In this document: positions 17,606-24,762 of the stretch, in pieces
Numbering within the stretch: position 1 is the first letter of the stretch
Layout: each line of letters begins with the position of its first letter
Source: Lachnospiraceae bacterium C6A11
GTDB lineage: Bacteria; Bacillota; Clostridia; Lachnospirales; Lachnospiraceae
Assembly: GCA_000702245.1 (NCBI GenBank)
Contig: JNKY01000015.1
Coordinates: 171,672-235,671, forward strand
Direction: 5' to 3'
DNA length: 64,000 nucleotides
Translations under genes and position numbers: made by a program
The notes under the pieces: generated by a model
The model's database searches: none
What the model saw: the letters and a program-made list of their open reading frames with translations, nothing else
Told to the model about the DNA's origin: nothing

Positions 17606-19087
17606 TTACCGGGTAAGACTAGCCAGGTCGTTGTAGAAACCCGGGTAGGACTTTCTTACAGCCATCGGAGTTTCTATTTCTACGGAGTTCTCGCAGCAAA
17701 TGGCAGCTATGGCAGCGGTCATTGCGATGCGGTGATCGTTGTAGGAATCTACACTTCCGCCTGTAAGGGATGGCTTTCCGTTTATCACAAGGGCTTTATT
17801 TTCCTCGTGTATGTCTGCACCAAGTCTTGTGAGAGTGTCGATGACCGTCGCAACTCTGTCGCTTTCTTTAATTCTGAGACGCTCTATATTTCTTATGACC
17901 GTCGTTCCCTGCGCAACCGAAGCTGTAAGCGAAAGGATAGGAACAAGATCCGGTATATTTTCTGCGTCGATCTCAATACCGTGGAGCGGAGCGGGAGTAA
18001 CCGTGATGTCAGACAGAGCAAACTTTGAGTTGTCGGATGGTTCATCGAAAGATGTATCTGAATCATTGTTCACGGTATCGGAAATATCACTTGGTGCGAT
18101 GGTGATCTTGGCACCGTATTCACGGAGGAGATCCAGTATTTTCATATCACCCTGTTTTGAAGCCATGTTCACGCGGCGTACAGTTACAGGATTCTTGCCG
18201 ACTGCACCGGCTGTAAGGAAGAAAGCGGCATTTGACCAGTCGCCCTCTACTACGCAGTGCTGCGGAAGTCTGTAATGCTGGGAGCCCTTTATCTTGAAGA
18301 TTACAGAAACTTCAGTCTGCAGTTTATTTGATGGAACTATCTCTTCAACAATGATCCCTGCCTGCTTCAGAACATCAAGGGTGATGTCGATATACGGTCT
18401 TGAGGCAAGCTCGCCGGTCACTCTTATCTCACTATCGGTTTCTGCAAGAGGAAGCGCGAAGAGAAGTCCTGTAATATATTGTGATGAAATATTTCCTGCA
18501 ATAGTGAAGACTCCGCCGCTCATTCTGCCGGAAAGTGTCAGAGGATTGCTTCCCTGAGGGGAGAGTGTAACGCCTGAACGCTGCATCTCTTCATAGAGAG
18601 GAGAGAGAGGGCGTGCGCTCAGCCTTCCGTGAGTCGTTATTTCGGCAGATACGCCAAGAACTCCGATGATCGGAAGCATAAATCTAAGTGTTGAACCGCT
18701 TTCGCCGGCATCCATGCGAACAATTTCTTTATCAATCGTGCCGATTTCGAGAGAACTGCCATTATCGGTTTTATTGTCGGTTATGTGAGAACTGCCATTA
18801 TTACATGAACTGATGTTATCTATTATACTATGCGAGATCGGTTTAACCGTGTAGCCGTTATCAACTCTGGTAATCTCTGCACCGAGGGAGTTGAGGCAGG
18901 AAGCTGTTGCTTCGATATCCTGAGAACTCTCGCTGCATTCGATGAAAAGCTCAGAACCCTCGGAAAGGGCAGCTGCAATTAGCAGCCTGTGTGCATGCGA
19001 TTTGGAGGCAATAGCCTTGATGCTTCCGCCAAACATGTCGGAGTCTATATCTATTTTTATCTTGTTTTCTTTTATTTCACTTATCAT
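17606..19087 (-). CDS. aroA: 3-phosphoshikimate 1-carboxyvinyltransferase (EPSP synthase)
   Basis: A 493-residue EPSP synthase, sixth step of the shikimate pathway, joining shikimate-3-phosphate and PEP. Signatures are SKSHAHRLLIAAAL near the N-terminus, DAGESGSTLRFMLPI (about 126-140), LSGRMSGGVFTIAG, VVEGDWSNAAFFLTAGA, RLRIKESDRV and DSYNDHRIAMTAA. It exceeds the usual 430 residues because of two Asn/Ser/Asp-rich insertions at about 84-121 and 331-358. Downstream of the prephenate dehydrogenase gene by 118 bases, probably in the same transcript. Confidence 0.96.
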   Translation of the reverse strand: MISEIKENKIKIDIDSDMFGGSIKAIASKSHAHRLLIAAALSEGSELFIECSESSQDIEATASCLNSLGAEITRVDNGYTVKPISHSIIDNISSCNNGSSHITDNKTDNGSSLEIGTIDKEIVRMDAGESGSTLRFMLPIIGVLGVSAEITTHGRLSARPLSPLYEEMQRSGVTLSPQGSNPLTLSGRMSGGVFTIAGNISSQYITGLLFALPLAETDSEIRVTGELASRPYIDITLDVLKQAGIIVEEIVPSNKLQTEVSVIFKIKGSQHYRLPQHCVVEGDWSNAAFFLTAGAVGKNPVTVRRVNMASKQGDMKILDLLREYGAKITIAPSDISDTVNNDSDTSFDEPSDNSKFALSDITVTPAPLHGIEIDAENIPDLVPILSLTASVAQGTTVIRNIERLRIKESDRVATVIDTLTRLGADIHEENKALVINGKPSLTGGSVDSYNDHRIAMTAAIAAICCENSVEIETPMAVRKSYPGFYNDLASLTR

Positions 19088-19205
19088 TTATTTTCTCAAA
19101 TTGTTGATCATGTTTTCAACATCAATTAATAGCCTGTACGAAAATAATTTCGACATTACTATTCTGTCCTCGAAATTATTCTCCGGTACTTTGACGTGGC
19201 CTGGA

Positions 19206-20150
19206 TTAGATACCATCAACCTCTTCCTTAGCAAGCTTTCCATCGTGGAGAAGCTTCCACAGCTCCTCGGCGTCATTCTTCTCAAGGGCAGCTTTGTACT
19301 CGGCCAGGTTTTTCTGGATATAATCCAGCTCTTTTATGATATTATCCCTGTTTTCAAGGAATATCTCGGTCCACATCGTTTCATTGAGCCAGGCAACTCG
19401 TGTCAGATCCTTGTAGCTGCCGGCAGAGAAGCCGTCGTGCTCCTTCGCGGTCGGGCTCTTGATAAATGCATTTGAGATGATGTGCGGCATCTCCGAAGTA
19501 AAGGCAATCATTGCGTCATGCTTTTCAGCTGTTGTAACAGTAAGCATGCCTATCCTGCAAGGGAGAAATGCCTTCGCAAGCCTCTCATTCATTGCGGAAT
19601 CGCGGGTATCCTCAGGAACAACTATCATAGAAGAATCTCTGTAAAGGTCGCCTGTGCTGTATTCGTAACCTGAGAACTTCTTTCCGGCCATTGGATGTCC
19701 GCCTACAAAGGTGAAGCCGTATTTTCTGGCAATCGGATAAAGCTCGCGGCAGATCTTACGCTTCAGACCGCCTGCATCAACAACAAGCGCGCCCTTTTTG
19801 ATCTTCGGAGCGAAGCGCGTAACTATCTCGATTATGGCGTCCGGATAGAGAGAAGGAATGATGAGGTCGCATTCATGGATATTTGTCTCGTCAAGGATGC
19901 CGTCGATCACGCCGTCAGAAAGCGCCTTCTCAGCGGTCTCGCGGGTTCTGTTGTAAGCGAGCACCTTGCATTTTGAGCCGTTCTTGTAGGCCTTTGCAAA
20001 GGATGCACCGATCAGACCGAGTCCGATGACACCAACTGTCTTGATACCGGTCTCATTGAAGAGCTCCTCGCGGGCATCATCCTCCATATATCTGTCTATT
20101 GTAATATTTAAAATATCCTTGCCCTCTCTGACAGAGAAAAAGTCGTTCAT
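19206..20150 (-). CDS. Prephenate dehydrogenase
   Basis: A 314-residue NAD(P)-dependent enzyme of tyrosine synthesis. The dinucleotide-binding motif VGVIGLGLIGASFAKAYK is at about 37-55; GGHPMAGKKFSGYEYS with its conserved His is at about 155. The C-terminal helical domain contains DLTRVAWLNETMW. The first 35 residues (MNDFFSVREGKDILNITIDRYM) are an N-terminal extension with GGGAG upstream of the ATG, so this start is favoured. aroA lies downstream on the same strand. Confidence 0.93.
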   Translation of the reverse strand: MNDFFSVREGKDILNITIDRYMEDDAREELFNETGIKTVGVIGLGLIGASFAKAYKNGSKCKVLAYNRTRETAEKALSDGVIDGILDETNIHECDLIIPSLYPDAIIEIVTRFAPKIKKGALVVDAGGLKRKICRELYPIARKYGFTFVGGHPMAGKKFSGYEYSTGDLYRDSSMIVVPEDTRDSAMNERLAKAFLPCRIGMLTVTTAEKHDAMIAFTSEMPHIISNAFIKSPTAKEHDGFSAGSYKDLTRVAWLNETMWTEIFLENRDNIIKELDYIQKNLAEYKAALEKNDAEELWKLLHDGKLAKEEVDGI

Positions 20151-20227
20151 ATTTGTTCTCCCTTCGTTCGAAAACCACGAAAAATACTATCAGTCAAACG
20201 TTGAAAATACGTTATTCACATGGAAAA

Positions 20228-20256
20228 ACATTAACACTTTACCGCGCTAAAGTCAA
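20228..20256 (-). promoter_or_regulatory. Extended -10 promoter of the prephenate dehydrogenase gene
   Basis: Reverse strand TTGACT (20256-20251), 17-base spacer ending TGT, TAATGT (20233-20228). The spacer end plus -10 (AAAGTGTTAATGT) matches the forward promoter at 20708-20736. Confidence 0.6.
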
Positions 20257-20281
20257 CAGCGAAAGAAGTTGGTTCATGATT

Positions 20282-20310
20282 TTGACATTTTTAGTACTTC
20301 ACATTATATA
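20282..20310 (+). promoter_or_regulatory. Forward promoter inside the long spacer
   Basis: TTGACA (20282-20287), 17 bases, TATATA (20305-20310). It would start a transcript running into the hairpin and T-stretch at about 20478-20536, over 500 bases before the antiporter gene. Confidence 0.55.
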
Positions 20311-20707
20311 AGTCCGCCTCTTATTTTATTAAGATTTTATTAACATACAAATGGTTTGCACGGAGAGCTTTGAAACCATTTCTACTCGTAGAAGTTGAAA
20401 CAAATTAATTTGGCGTACACATCTGTTACACATAATTATACCGGATTCTTTGATCAGGTCCGGTGAAAAACCCCTTCAGTATACCGACCCCCTAAAGCCG
20501 GAGTGATGACCCGGTGGCAGGGCGGTCGGTATTTTGCGTATATAATGAGCCGTGTAGTTGTTTTACGTGCTTGCACGGAATAACAACTATAGGGCGAATG
20601 TCCGACACCGAGCCGACAGGCGAGGGTGTTGTTAGTCTGCATGAAAATGCAGACTACGCAAAATGTTAAGATGATATGTCGGATATGACGTATTTAGTGT
20701 TTTTTGT

Positions 20708-20736
20708 TGAAAAACTTACGTAAAAGTGTTAATGTA
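20708..20736 (+). promoter_or_regulatory. Proximal promoter of the antiporter operon
   Basis: TTGAAA (20708-20713), 17-base spacer ending TGT, TAATGT (20731-20736), about 105 bases before the start codon. Confidence 0.55.
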
Positions 20737-20840
20737 ACCGTGTATGCGTTTGTATTTGGATAGAAACAAAACGGATATAGTACTGCCATAAAAAAGCAGG
20801 TGATTAATCGTATATATTTTCAGGAGGAAATACAGTTACA

Positions 20841-21788
20841 ATGGACGTTTTAGAAGTACTGAAGAATGTTGGCTTTGTCATAGCGGGCTTTATCCTGCTT
20901 ATCAAGGGAGCGGACTTCTTCGTAGACGGAGCATCATCGGTTGCGGGAAAGATGGGCATCCCGCAGATAGTAATCGGTCTTACGATCGTAGCATTTGGAA
21001 CAAGCGCGCCGGAAGCGGCTATCAGTATAAGCTCGGCAGTTAAGGGTAGTAATGGTATTTCCATCGGAAATGTTATCGGAAGTAACATCATGAACGTGCT
21101 CCTGATCCTCGGCCTCACAGCTGTGATCAGAAAGCTGAACATCAAGAAGAGCACGGCATTTATTGATATGCCATTTATGATAATGATCTCGGTTCTCCTC
21201 ATGATCTGGGGACTTGTCTTCGGCAAGCTGAATCTGGTATCCGGAATCATCTTCTGGACACTGCTTATCTTATTCATCGTTTACCTGATCATCTACTCAA
21301 AGAAGCAGGGCTCAGACGAAGAGGTACAGATCAAGGACCTGAAGGCTTGGCAGATCATCCTCTTCATAGTTGGCGGAATCGCTGCGATCATCCTCGGCAG
21401 TAACCTTACTGTTGATGGTGCCAGCTACGTTGCTGCAAATGTATTTCATGTTTCGGACAGGATCATCGGACTTACGGTTGTTGCTTTTGGAACCAGCCTT
21501 CCGGAGCTTATGACTTCTGTAACAGCAGCAAGAAAGGGCAACGCAGACATCGCAGTCGGAAATATAGTAGGAAGCAATATCTTCAACATACTTTTCGTTC
21601 TCGGAACCTCATGTCTCATCATCAATCTTCCTTACAAGGGATTCATGATCGACAACCTTGTGGCTATCGGAGCAGCGGTACTCCTCTGGATACCTGCTAT
21701 CTGTACGAAGAAGCTCAGCAAGGGCGCAGGCGCTGTTATGCTTATTTCATATGCGGCATATTTCGTATATCTGCTGTTCAGCGTATAA
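20841..21788 (+). CDS. Calcium/sodium antiporter (YrbG family)
   Basis: A 315-residue inner-membrane cation exchanger with about ten membrane segments. The two alpha repeats of the family are clear: GLTIVAFGTSAPEAAISISSA with IGNVIGSNIMNVLLILG in the first half, and GLTVVAFGTSLPELMTSVTAA with VGNIVGSNIFNILFVLG in the second. The acidic residues in the PE motifs bind the cation. AGGAGG precedes the ATG. First gene of a probable three-gene operon. Confidence 0.95.
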   Translation: MDVLEVLKNVGFVIAGFILLIKGADFFVDGASSVAGKMGIPQIVIGLTIVAFGTSAPEAAISISSAVKGSNGISIGNVIGSNIMNVLLILGLTAVIRKLNIKKSTAFIDMPFMIMISVLLMIWGLVFGKLNLVSGIIFWTLLILFIVYLIIYSKKQGSDEEVQIKDLKAWQIILFIVGGIAAIILGSNLTVDGASYVAANVFHVSDRIIGLTVVAFGTSLPELMTSVTAARKGNADIAVGNIVGSNIFNILFVLGTSCLIINLPYKGFMIDNLVAIGAAVLLWIPAICTKKLSKGAGAVMLISYAAYFVYLLFSV

Positions 21789-21850
21789 AAAGCGGAAAAA
21801 CGCAGGTTAAAGAACGGTCAGGTATGATCGGTAGATAAAAGGATAAATAC

Positions 21851-22255
21851 ATGGTTAAGAATCTTGCGGTGCTGGTCATCGTTCTGGTATTTGGAATCGA
21901 GCTTTTCCTCTCGACCAAGGGCAGCCAGCATAGAAAGAAAAAGCATCTGAAGAACTGGAATCTCGTGAAGGGCGTGATCAGCGGTATCGAGAAGAAAACG
22001 GAAACGAGGACCGGCAAGAATTATTACGAGCTTACGATAGAAACGGAAACAGAAAGAACTGTCACGGTTAAGGACGGTATATTTTGCATATATGAGGTCG
22101 GCGAGGAGGTTATGCTCCAGGAGCTGAACGGTTATCACAGATTCATCGGAAATGACAGAGTGGATAAGCAGGGTAAGAAGGAGCTTCTTTGGGGAGTGGT
22201 TCCGATGCTGGTTGTTATCGCAATCTGCGCAGTGCTTACGTTTGTGGTGAGCTGA
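21851..22255 (+). CDS. Small membrane protein, DUF3592-like
   Basis: A 134-residue protein with a membrane segment at each end (VKNLAVLVIVLVFGIELFL and VVPMLVVIAICAVLTFVV). The middle (NLVKGVISGIEKKTETRTGKNYYELTIETETE onward) is a small beta-rich domain with YEVGEEVMLQELNG, as in DUF3592-type proteins. Family assignment is tentative. It lies 62 bases after the antiporter gene. Confidence 0.65.
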   Translation: MVKNLAVLVIVLVFGIELFLSTKGSQHRKKKHLKNWNLVKGVISGIEKKTETRTGKNYYELTIETETERTVTVKDGIFCIYEVGEEVMLQELNGYHRFIGNDRVDKQGKKELLWGVVPMLVVIAICAVLTFVVS

Positions 22256-22287
22256 TAAAGGGGTTAATCAGTAGGAGGTAGAAGGTT

Positions 22288-22590
22288 ATGGCCAAGAAAG
22301 CAAAGGAAGCCAAGGAAGTTAAGAAAACAGAGAAGGCTGTAAGAGCTCTCAAGGTTAAAGAGATGAAGAAGGAACTGAAGAGAGCGAGAAAGAAAGCGAA
22401 GAAGGAAGAGAAGCGTATGGTTAAGGTTGAGAAGAAGGCCTATGCAAAGGCTCTGAAGAAAGCAAATTCGGACAAGTTCCTTGCGATAACGGCGATACTC
22501 CTTACCGCGGCATCGACCGCACTCACGATAGCTCTCGACAAGAGGGAGAAAGCGCTCGAAGAGGGCGACAAAACTAACACAGAATTGTGA
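22288..22590 (+). CDS. Lysine-rich coiled-coil protein with C-terminal membrane segment
   Basis: A 100-residue protein. Residues 1-70 are almost entirely Lys, Glu and Ala in a coiled-coil pattern; a short hydrophobic stretch (FLAITAILLTAASTALTIAL) follows, then an acidic tail. AGGAGG lies upstream of the ATG. Function unknown; it is the last gene of the antiporter operon. Confidence 0.65.
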   Translation: MAKKAKEAKEVKKTEKAVRALKVKEMKKELKRARKKAKKEEKRMVKVEKKAYAKALKKANSDKFLAITAILLTAASTALTIALDKREKALEEGDKTNTEL

Positions 22591-22656
22591 CAATTATAGT
22601 CCGAAAGATGCGGTATAATTAGCTTAAGTTTAATAGTATAATATGTGGCTTACTGT

Positions 22657-22678
22657 GCCCCGGAGGGGCGACGGAGTC
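22657..22678 (+). repeat. Two GGA-triloop hairpins in the ptb leader
   Basis: GCCCC-GGA-GGGGC (22657-22669) is directly followed by GAC-GGA-GTC (22670-22678). Both have the GNA triloop found throughout the 16353 repeat. They lie 38 bases before the ptb start codon and downstream of TATAAT-like boxes at 22614 and 22637. Confidence 0.6.
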
Positions 22679-22716
22679 ATTTGAAAATAATAAAACATGA
22701 AAGGTGCTTTAGAAAA

Positions 22717-23643
22717 ATGAGTAAGAATTTTGATGAACTTATCAGTAAGGTTTCACAGATCGAGAAGAAGAAGGTTTCTGTTGCAGTTGCACAGGACAAC
22801 GAGGTACTTCTTGCAGTTAAGGCTGCTAAGGAGCAGAACATCGCTGATGCTATCCTTGTAGGTGACGAGGACGAGATCAGAAAGATCGCAGGAGAGATCG
22901 GAATGGATCTTACAGGCTTCGAGATCATTGACGTTAAGGACAAGATCGAGGCAGCTCGTACTGCAGTTAAGCTTGTTCATGACGGCGTTGCTGATATGTA
23001 CATGAAGGGACTTATCGATACAAAGGATTTCCTTAAGAGCGTACTTGATAAGGAGGTTGGCCTCAGAACAGGTAAGCCGCTTTCACATGTATGTGTATTT
23101 GAGATTGAAGGCGCTGAGAAGCTTCTTTTCCTCACAGACGTTGCTTTCATGACTTATCCTACACTTGAGGACAAGGTTAGTATCATCAAAAATACAGTTG
23201 AGATCTGTAATGCAGTAGGTATCGAGAATCCTAAGGTTGCTCCTCTTGCAGCAGTTGAGGTTGTAAATCCTAAGATGCCTGAGACAGTTGAAGCAGCTGA
23301 GCTTACCAAGATGAACGAGGAAGGCCAGATCACAGGTTGTATCGTAGACGGACCTCTTTCACTTGACCTTGCAACATGCCCTGAGGCTGCACAGCATAAG
23401 GGTGCTACAGGACGTAAGATCGTTGGTGATGCTGACGTTCTTCTCTTCCCTGATATCCACGCAGGAAATATCACTTACAAGGCACTTGTTCATTTCTCAA
23501 AGGGAAAGAACGGAAACCTTATCACAGGTACAGCTGCACCTGTTATCCTTACATCAAGATCAGATACATTTGATGTTAAGGTTAATTCACTTGCACTTGG
23601 TGCACTTGTTGCAGACGCACTTAAGAAGAACGCAGCAAACTAA
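22717..23643 (+). CDS. ptb: Phosphate butyryltransferase
   Basis: A 308-residue enzyme converting butyryl-CoA and phosphate to butyryl-phosphate, or a close acyl relative. It matches the phosphate acetyl/butyryltransferase family: residues such as VSVAVAQDNEVLLAVKAA, ADMYMKGLIDTKDFLKSVLD, VALDLATCPEAA-like SLDLATCPEAAQHKG and DVLLFPDIHAGNITYKAL. ATG 22717 (MSKNFDELISKVSQ) is chosen because the 24 codons upstream are unlike the family. Followed by buk after 33 bases, the classic Clostridium and Lachnospiraceae pair. Confidence 0.94.
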   Translation: MSKNFDELISKVSQIEKKKVSVAVAQDNEVLLAVKAAKEQNIADAILVGDEDEIRKIAGEIGMDLTGFEIIDVKDKIEAARTAVKLVHDGVADMYMKGLIDTKDFLKSVLDKEVGLRTGKPLSHVCVFEIEGAEKLLFLTDVAFMTYPTLEDKVSIIKNTVEICNAVGIENPKVAPLAAVEVVNPKMPETVEAAELTKMNEEGQITGCIVDGPLSLDLATCPEAAQHKGATGRKIVGDADVLLFPDIHAGNITYKALVHFSKGKNGNLITGTAAPVILTSRSDTFDVKVNSLALGALVADALKKNAAN

Positions 23644-23676
23644 AAAATATATTTGTATTAAGTATGGAGGCATAAA

Positions 23677-24744
23677 ATGGCAATCAAGTCACTTATCATT
23701 AACCCGGGTTCAACATCAACAAAGCTTGGTGTATTTGAAGATGAAACACTTTTAATGGACGAGACTCTTCGTCATTCAACAGAAGAGATCGCACAGTATC
23801 CAAATATCATTGCACAGAAGGATTTTCGTAAGAATATCATTCTTGACTTCCTTAAGGAGAAGAACATCGACGTTAACTCATTTGATGTTATCGTAGGACG
23901 CGGCGGTATCGTAAAGCCGATCCCTGGCGGTACATACGAAGTAACAGATGCTCTTATCAAGGATCTTACAGAGGCTAAGCGTGGTGAGCATGCATCAAAT
24001 CTTGGCGGTATCATCGCAAGAGAGATAGCTGATTCAATCGGCGTTAAGGCTTTCATCGTTGACCCTGTTGCAGTAGATGAGCTTGTTCCTGTTGCACGTA
24101 TTTCAGGTATTCCTGAGATCGAGAGAGGTTCAATCGATCATCCGCTCAACCAGAAGGCTATGGGAAGACGTTATGCTAAGGAAGTTGGCAAGAAGTATGA
24201 GGATTTAAATCTCATCATCGTTCACCTTGGTGGCGGAACATCATGCGGATGCCATGATCACGGCAAGATGGTTGATGTATTTGCTGCATTCAACGGCGAC
24301 GGTGCATTTTCACCTGAGAGAGCAAATGCGGTTCCTCCGCTTTCACTTGTTGAAATGTGCTTCTCTGGAAAATATACACAGGCTGAAATGAAGAAGAAGA
24401 TCATCGGTAATGGTGGTTTCAATGCATATCTCGGAACAAATGATGCAAGAGAGATCATGAAGCGTATCGATGAGGGTGATGAGAAGGCTAAGCTTGTTAT
24501 GGAAGCTTTCATCTATCAGCTTTCAAAGAACATCGGTGCTATGGCAGCTGTTCTTAAGGGAAAGGTTGATCAGATCATCATAACAGGTGGTATTGCTTAC
24601 AATAAGAGGATCACAGATAAGATAGAAGAGTATGTAGGCTTCATCGCACCTGTAACAGTTTATCCGGGCGAGGACGAGCTTCTTGCACTTGCTCAGGGTG
24701 CAATCAGAGTGCTTAATGGTGAGGAGGAAGCCAAGCAGTACTAA
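23677..24744 (+). CDS. buk: Butyrate kinase
   Basis: A 355-residue acetokinase-family enzyme that turns butyryl-phosphate and ADP into butyrate and ATP. LIINPGSTSTKLGVFEDE at the start, VGRGGIVKPIPGGTYEV, LIIVHLGGGTSCGCHDHGKMVD and QIIITGGIAYNKRIT are the nucleotide- and substrate-binding motifs. AGTATGGAGG lies just upstream. Codon use is strongly biased here and in ptb (many GCA, CTT, GTT codons), as expected of highly expressed genes. Confidence 0.96.
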   Translation: MAIKSLIINPGSTSTKLGVFEDETLLMDETLRHSTEEIAQYPNIIAQKDFRKNIILDFLKEKNIDVNSFDVIVGRGGIVKPIPGGTYEVTDALIKDLTEAKRGEHASNLGGIIAREIADSIGVKAFIVDPVAVDELVPVARISGIPEIERGSIDHPLNQKAMGRRYAKEVGKKYEDLNLIIVHLGGGTSCGCHDHGKMVDVFAAFNGDGAFSPERANAVPPLSLVEMCFSGKYTQAEMKKKIIGNGGFNAYLGTNDAREIMKRIDEGDEKAKLVMEAFIYQLSKNIGAMAAVLKGKVDQIIITGGIAYNKRITDKIEEYVGFIAPVTVYPGEDELLALAQGAIRVLNGEEEAKQY

Positions 24745-24762
24745 GTTAGAGAGGTGGATAAT

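Larger units (their letters stand above)
20151..20840. other. Long structured intergenic spacer between divergent genes
   Basis: No convincing gene lies in these 690 bases. They contain a reverse promoter for the prephenate dehydrogenase gene (20228-20256), a forward promoter (20282-20310) and another forward promoter (20708-20736). Between the forward promoters are several hairpins: an ACCGGA/TCCGGT stem around 20450, a branched hairpin at about 20478-20531 closed by TACCGACC/GGTCGGTA and followed by ATTTTGCG, a TAGTTGTT/AACAACTA hairpin around 20555-20592, and a perfect 8-bp GTCTGCAT hairpin near 20635-20655. This fits a short noncoding transcript or leader, but no known RNA family was recognised. 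Confidence 0.5.

Noticed and set aside
19088..19285. 65-codon reverse open frame between aroA and the dehydrogenase gene
   Set aside because: It overlaps the end of the dehydrogenase gene in another frame and shows no ribosome site or family pattern.
20360..20405. CRISPR-like repeat resembling a Cas12a direct repeat (TTTCTACTCGTAGAAG hairpin)
   Set aside because: Only one copy, a two-base loop instead of the usual four to five, no spacers and no cas genes.
20450..20475. SRP RNA loop-like sequence (GATCAGGTCCGG)
   Set aside because: The conserved GGAAGC continuation and the long SRP helix are missing, so the match is probably chance.
20454..20642. Reverse-strand 62-codon open frame
   Set aside because: It lies across strong hairpins, lacks a ribosome site and reads like noncoding sequence.
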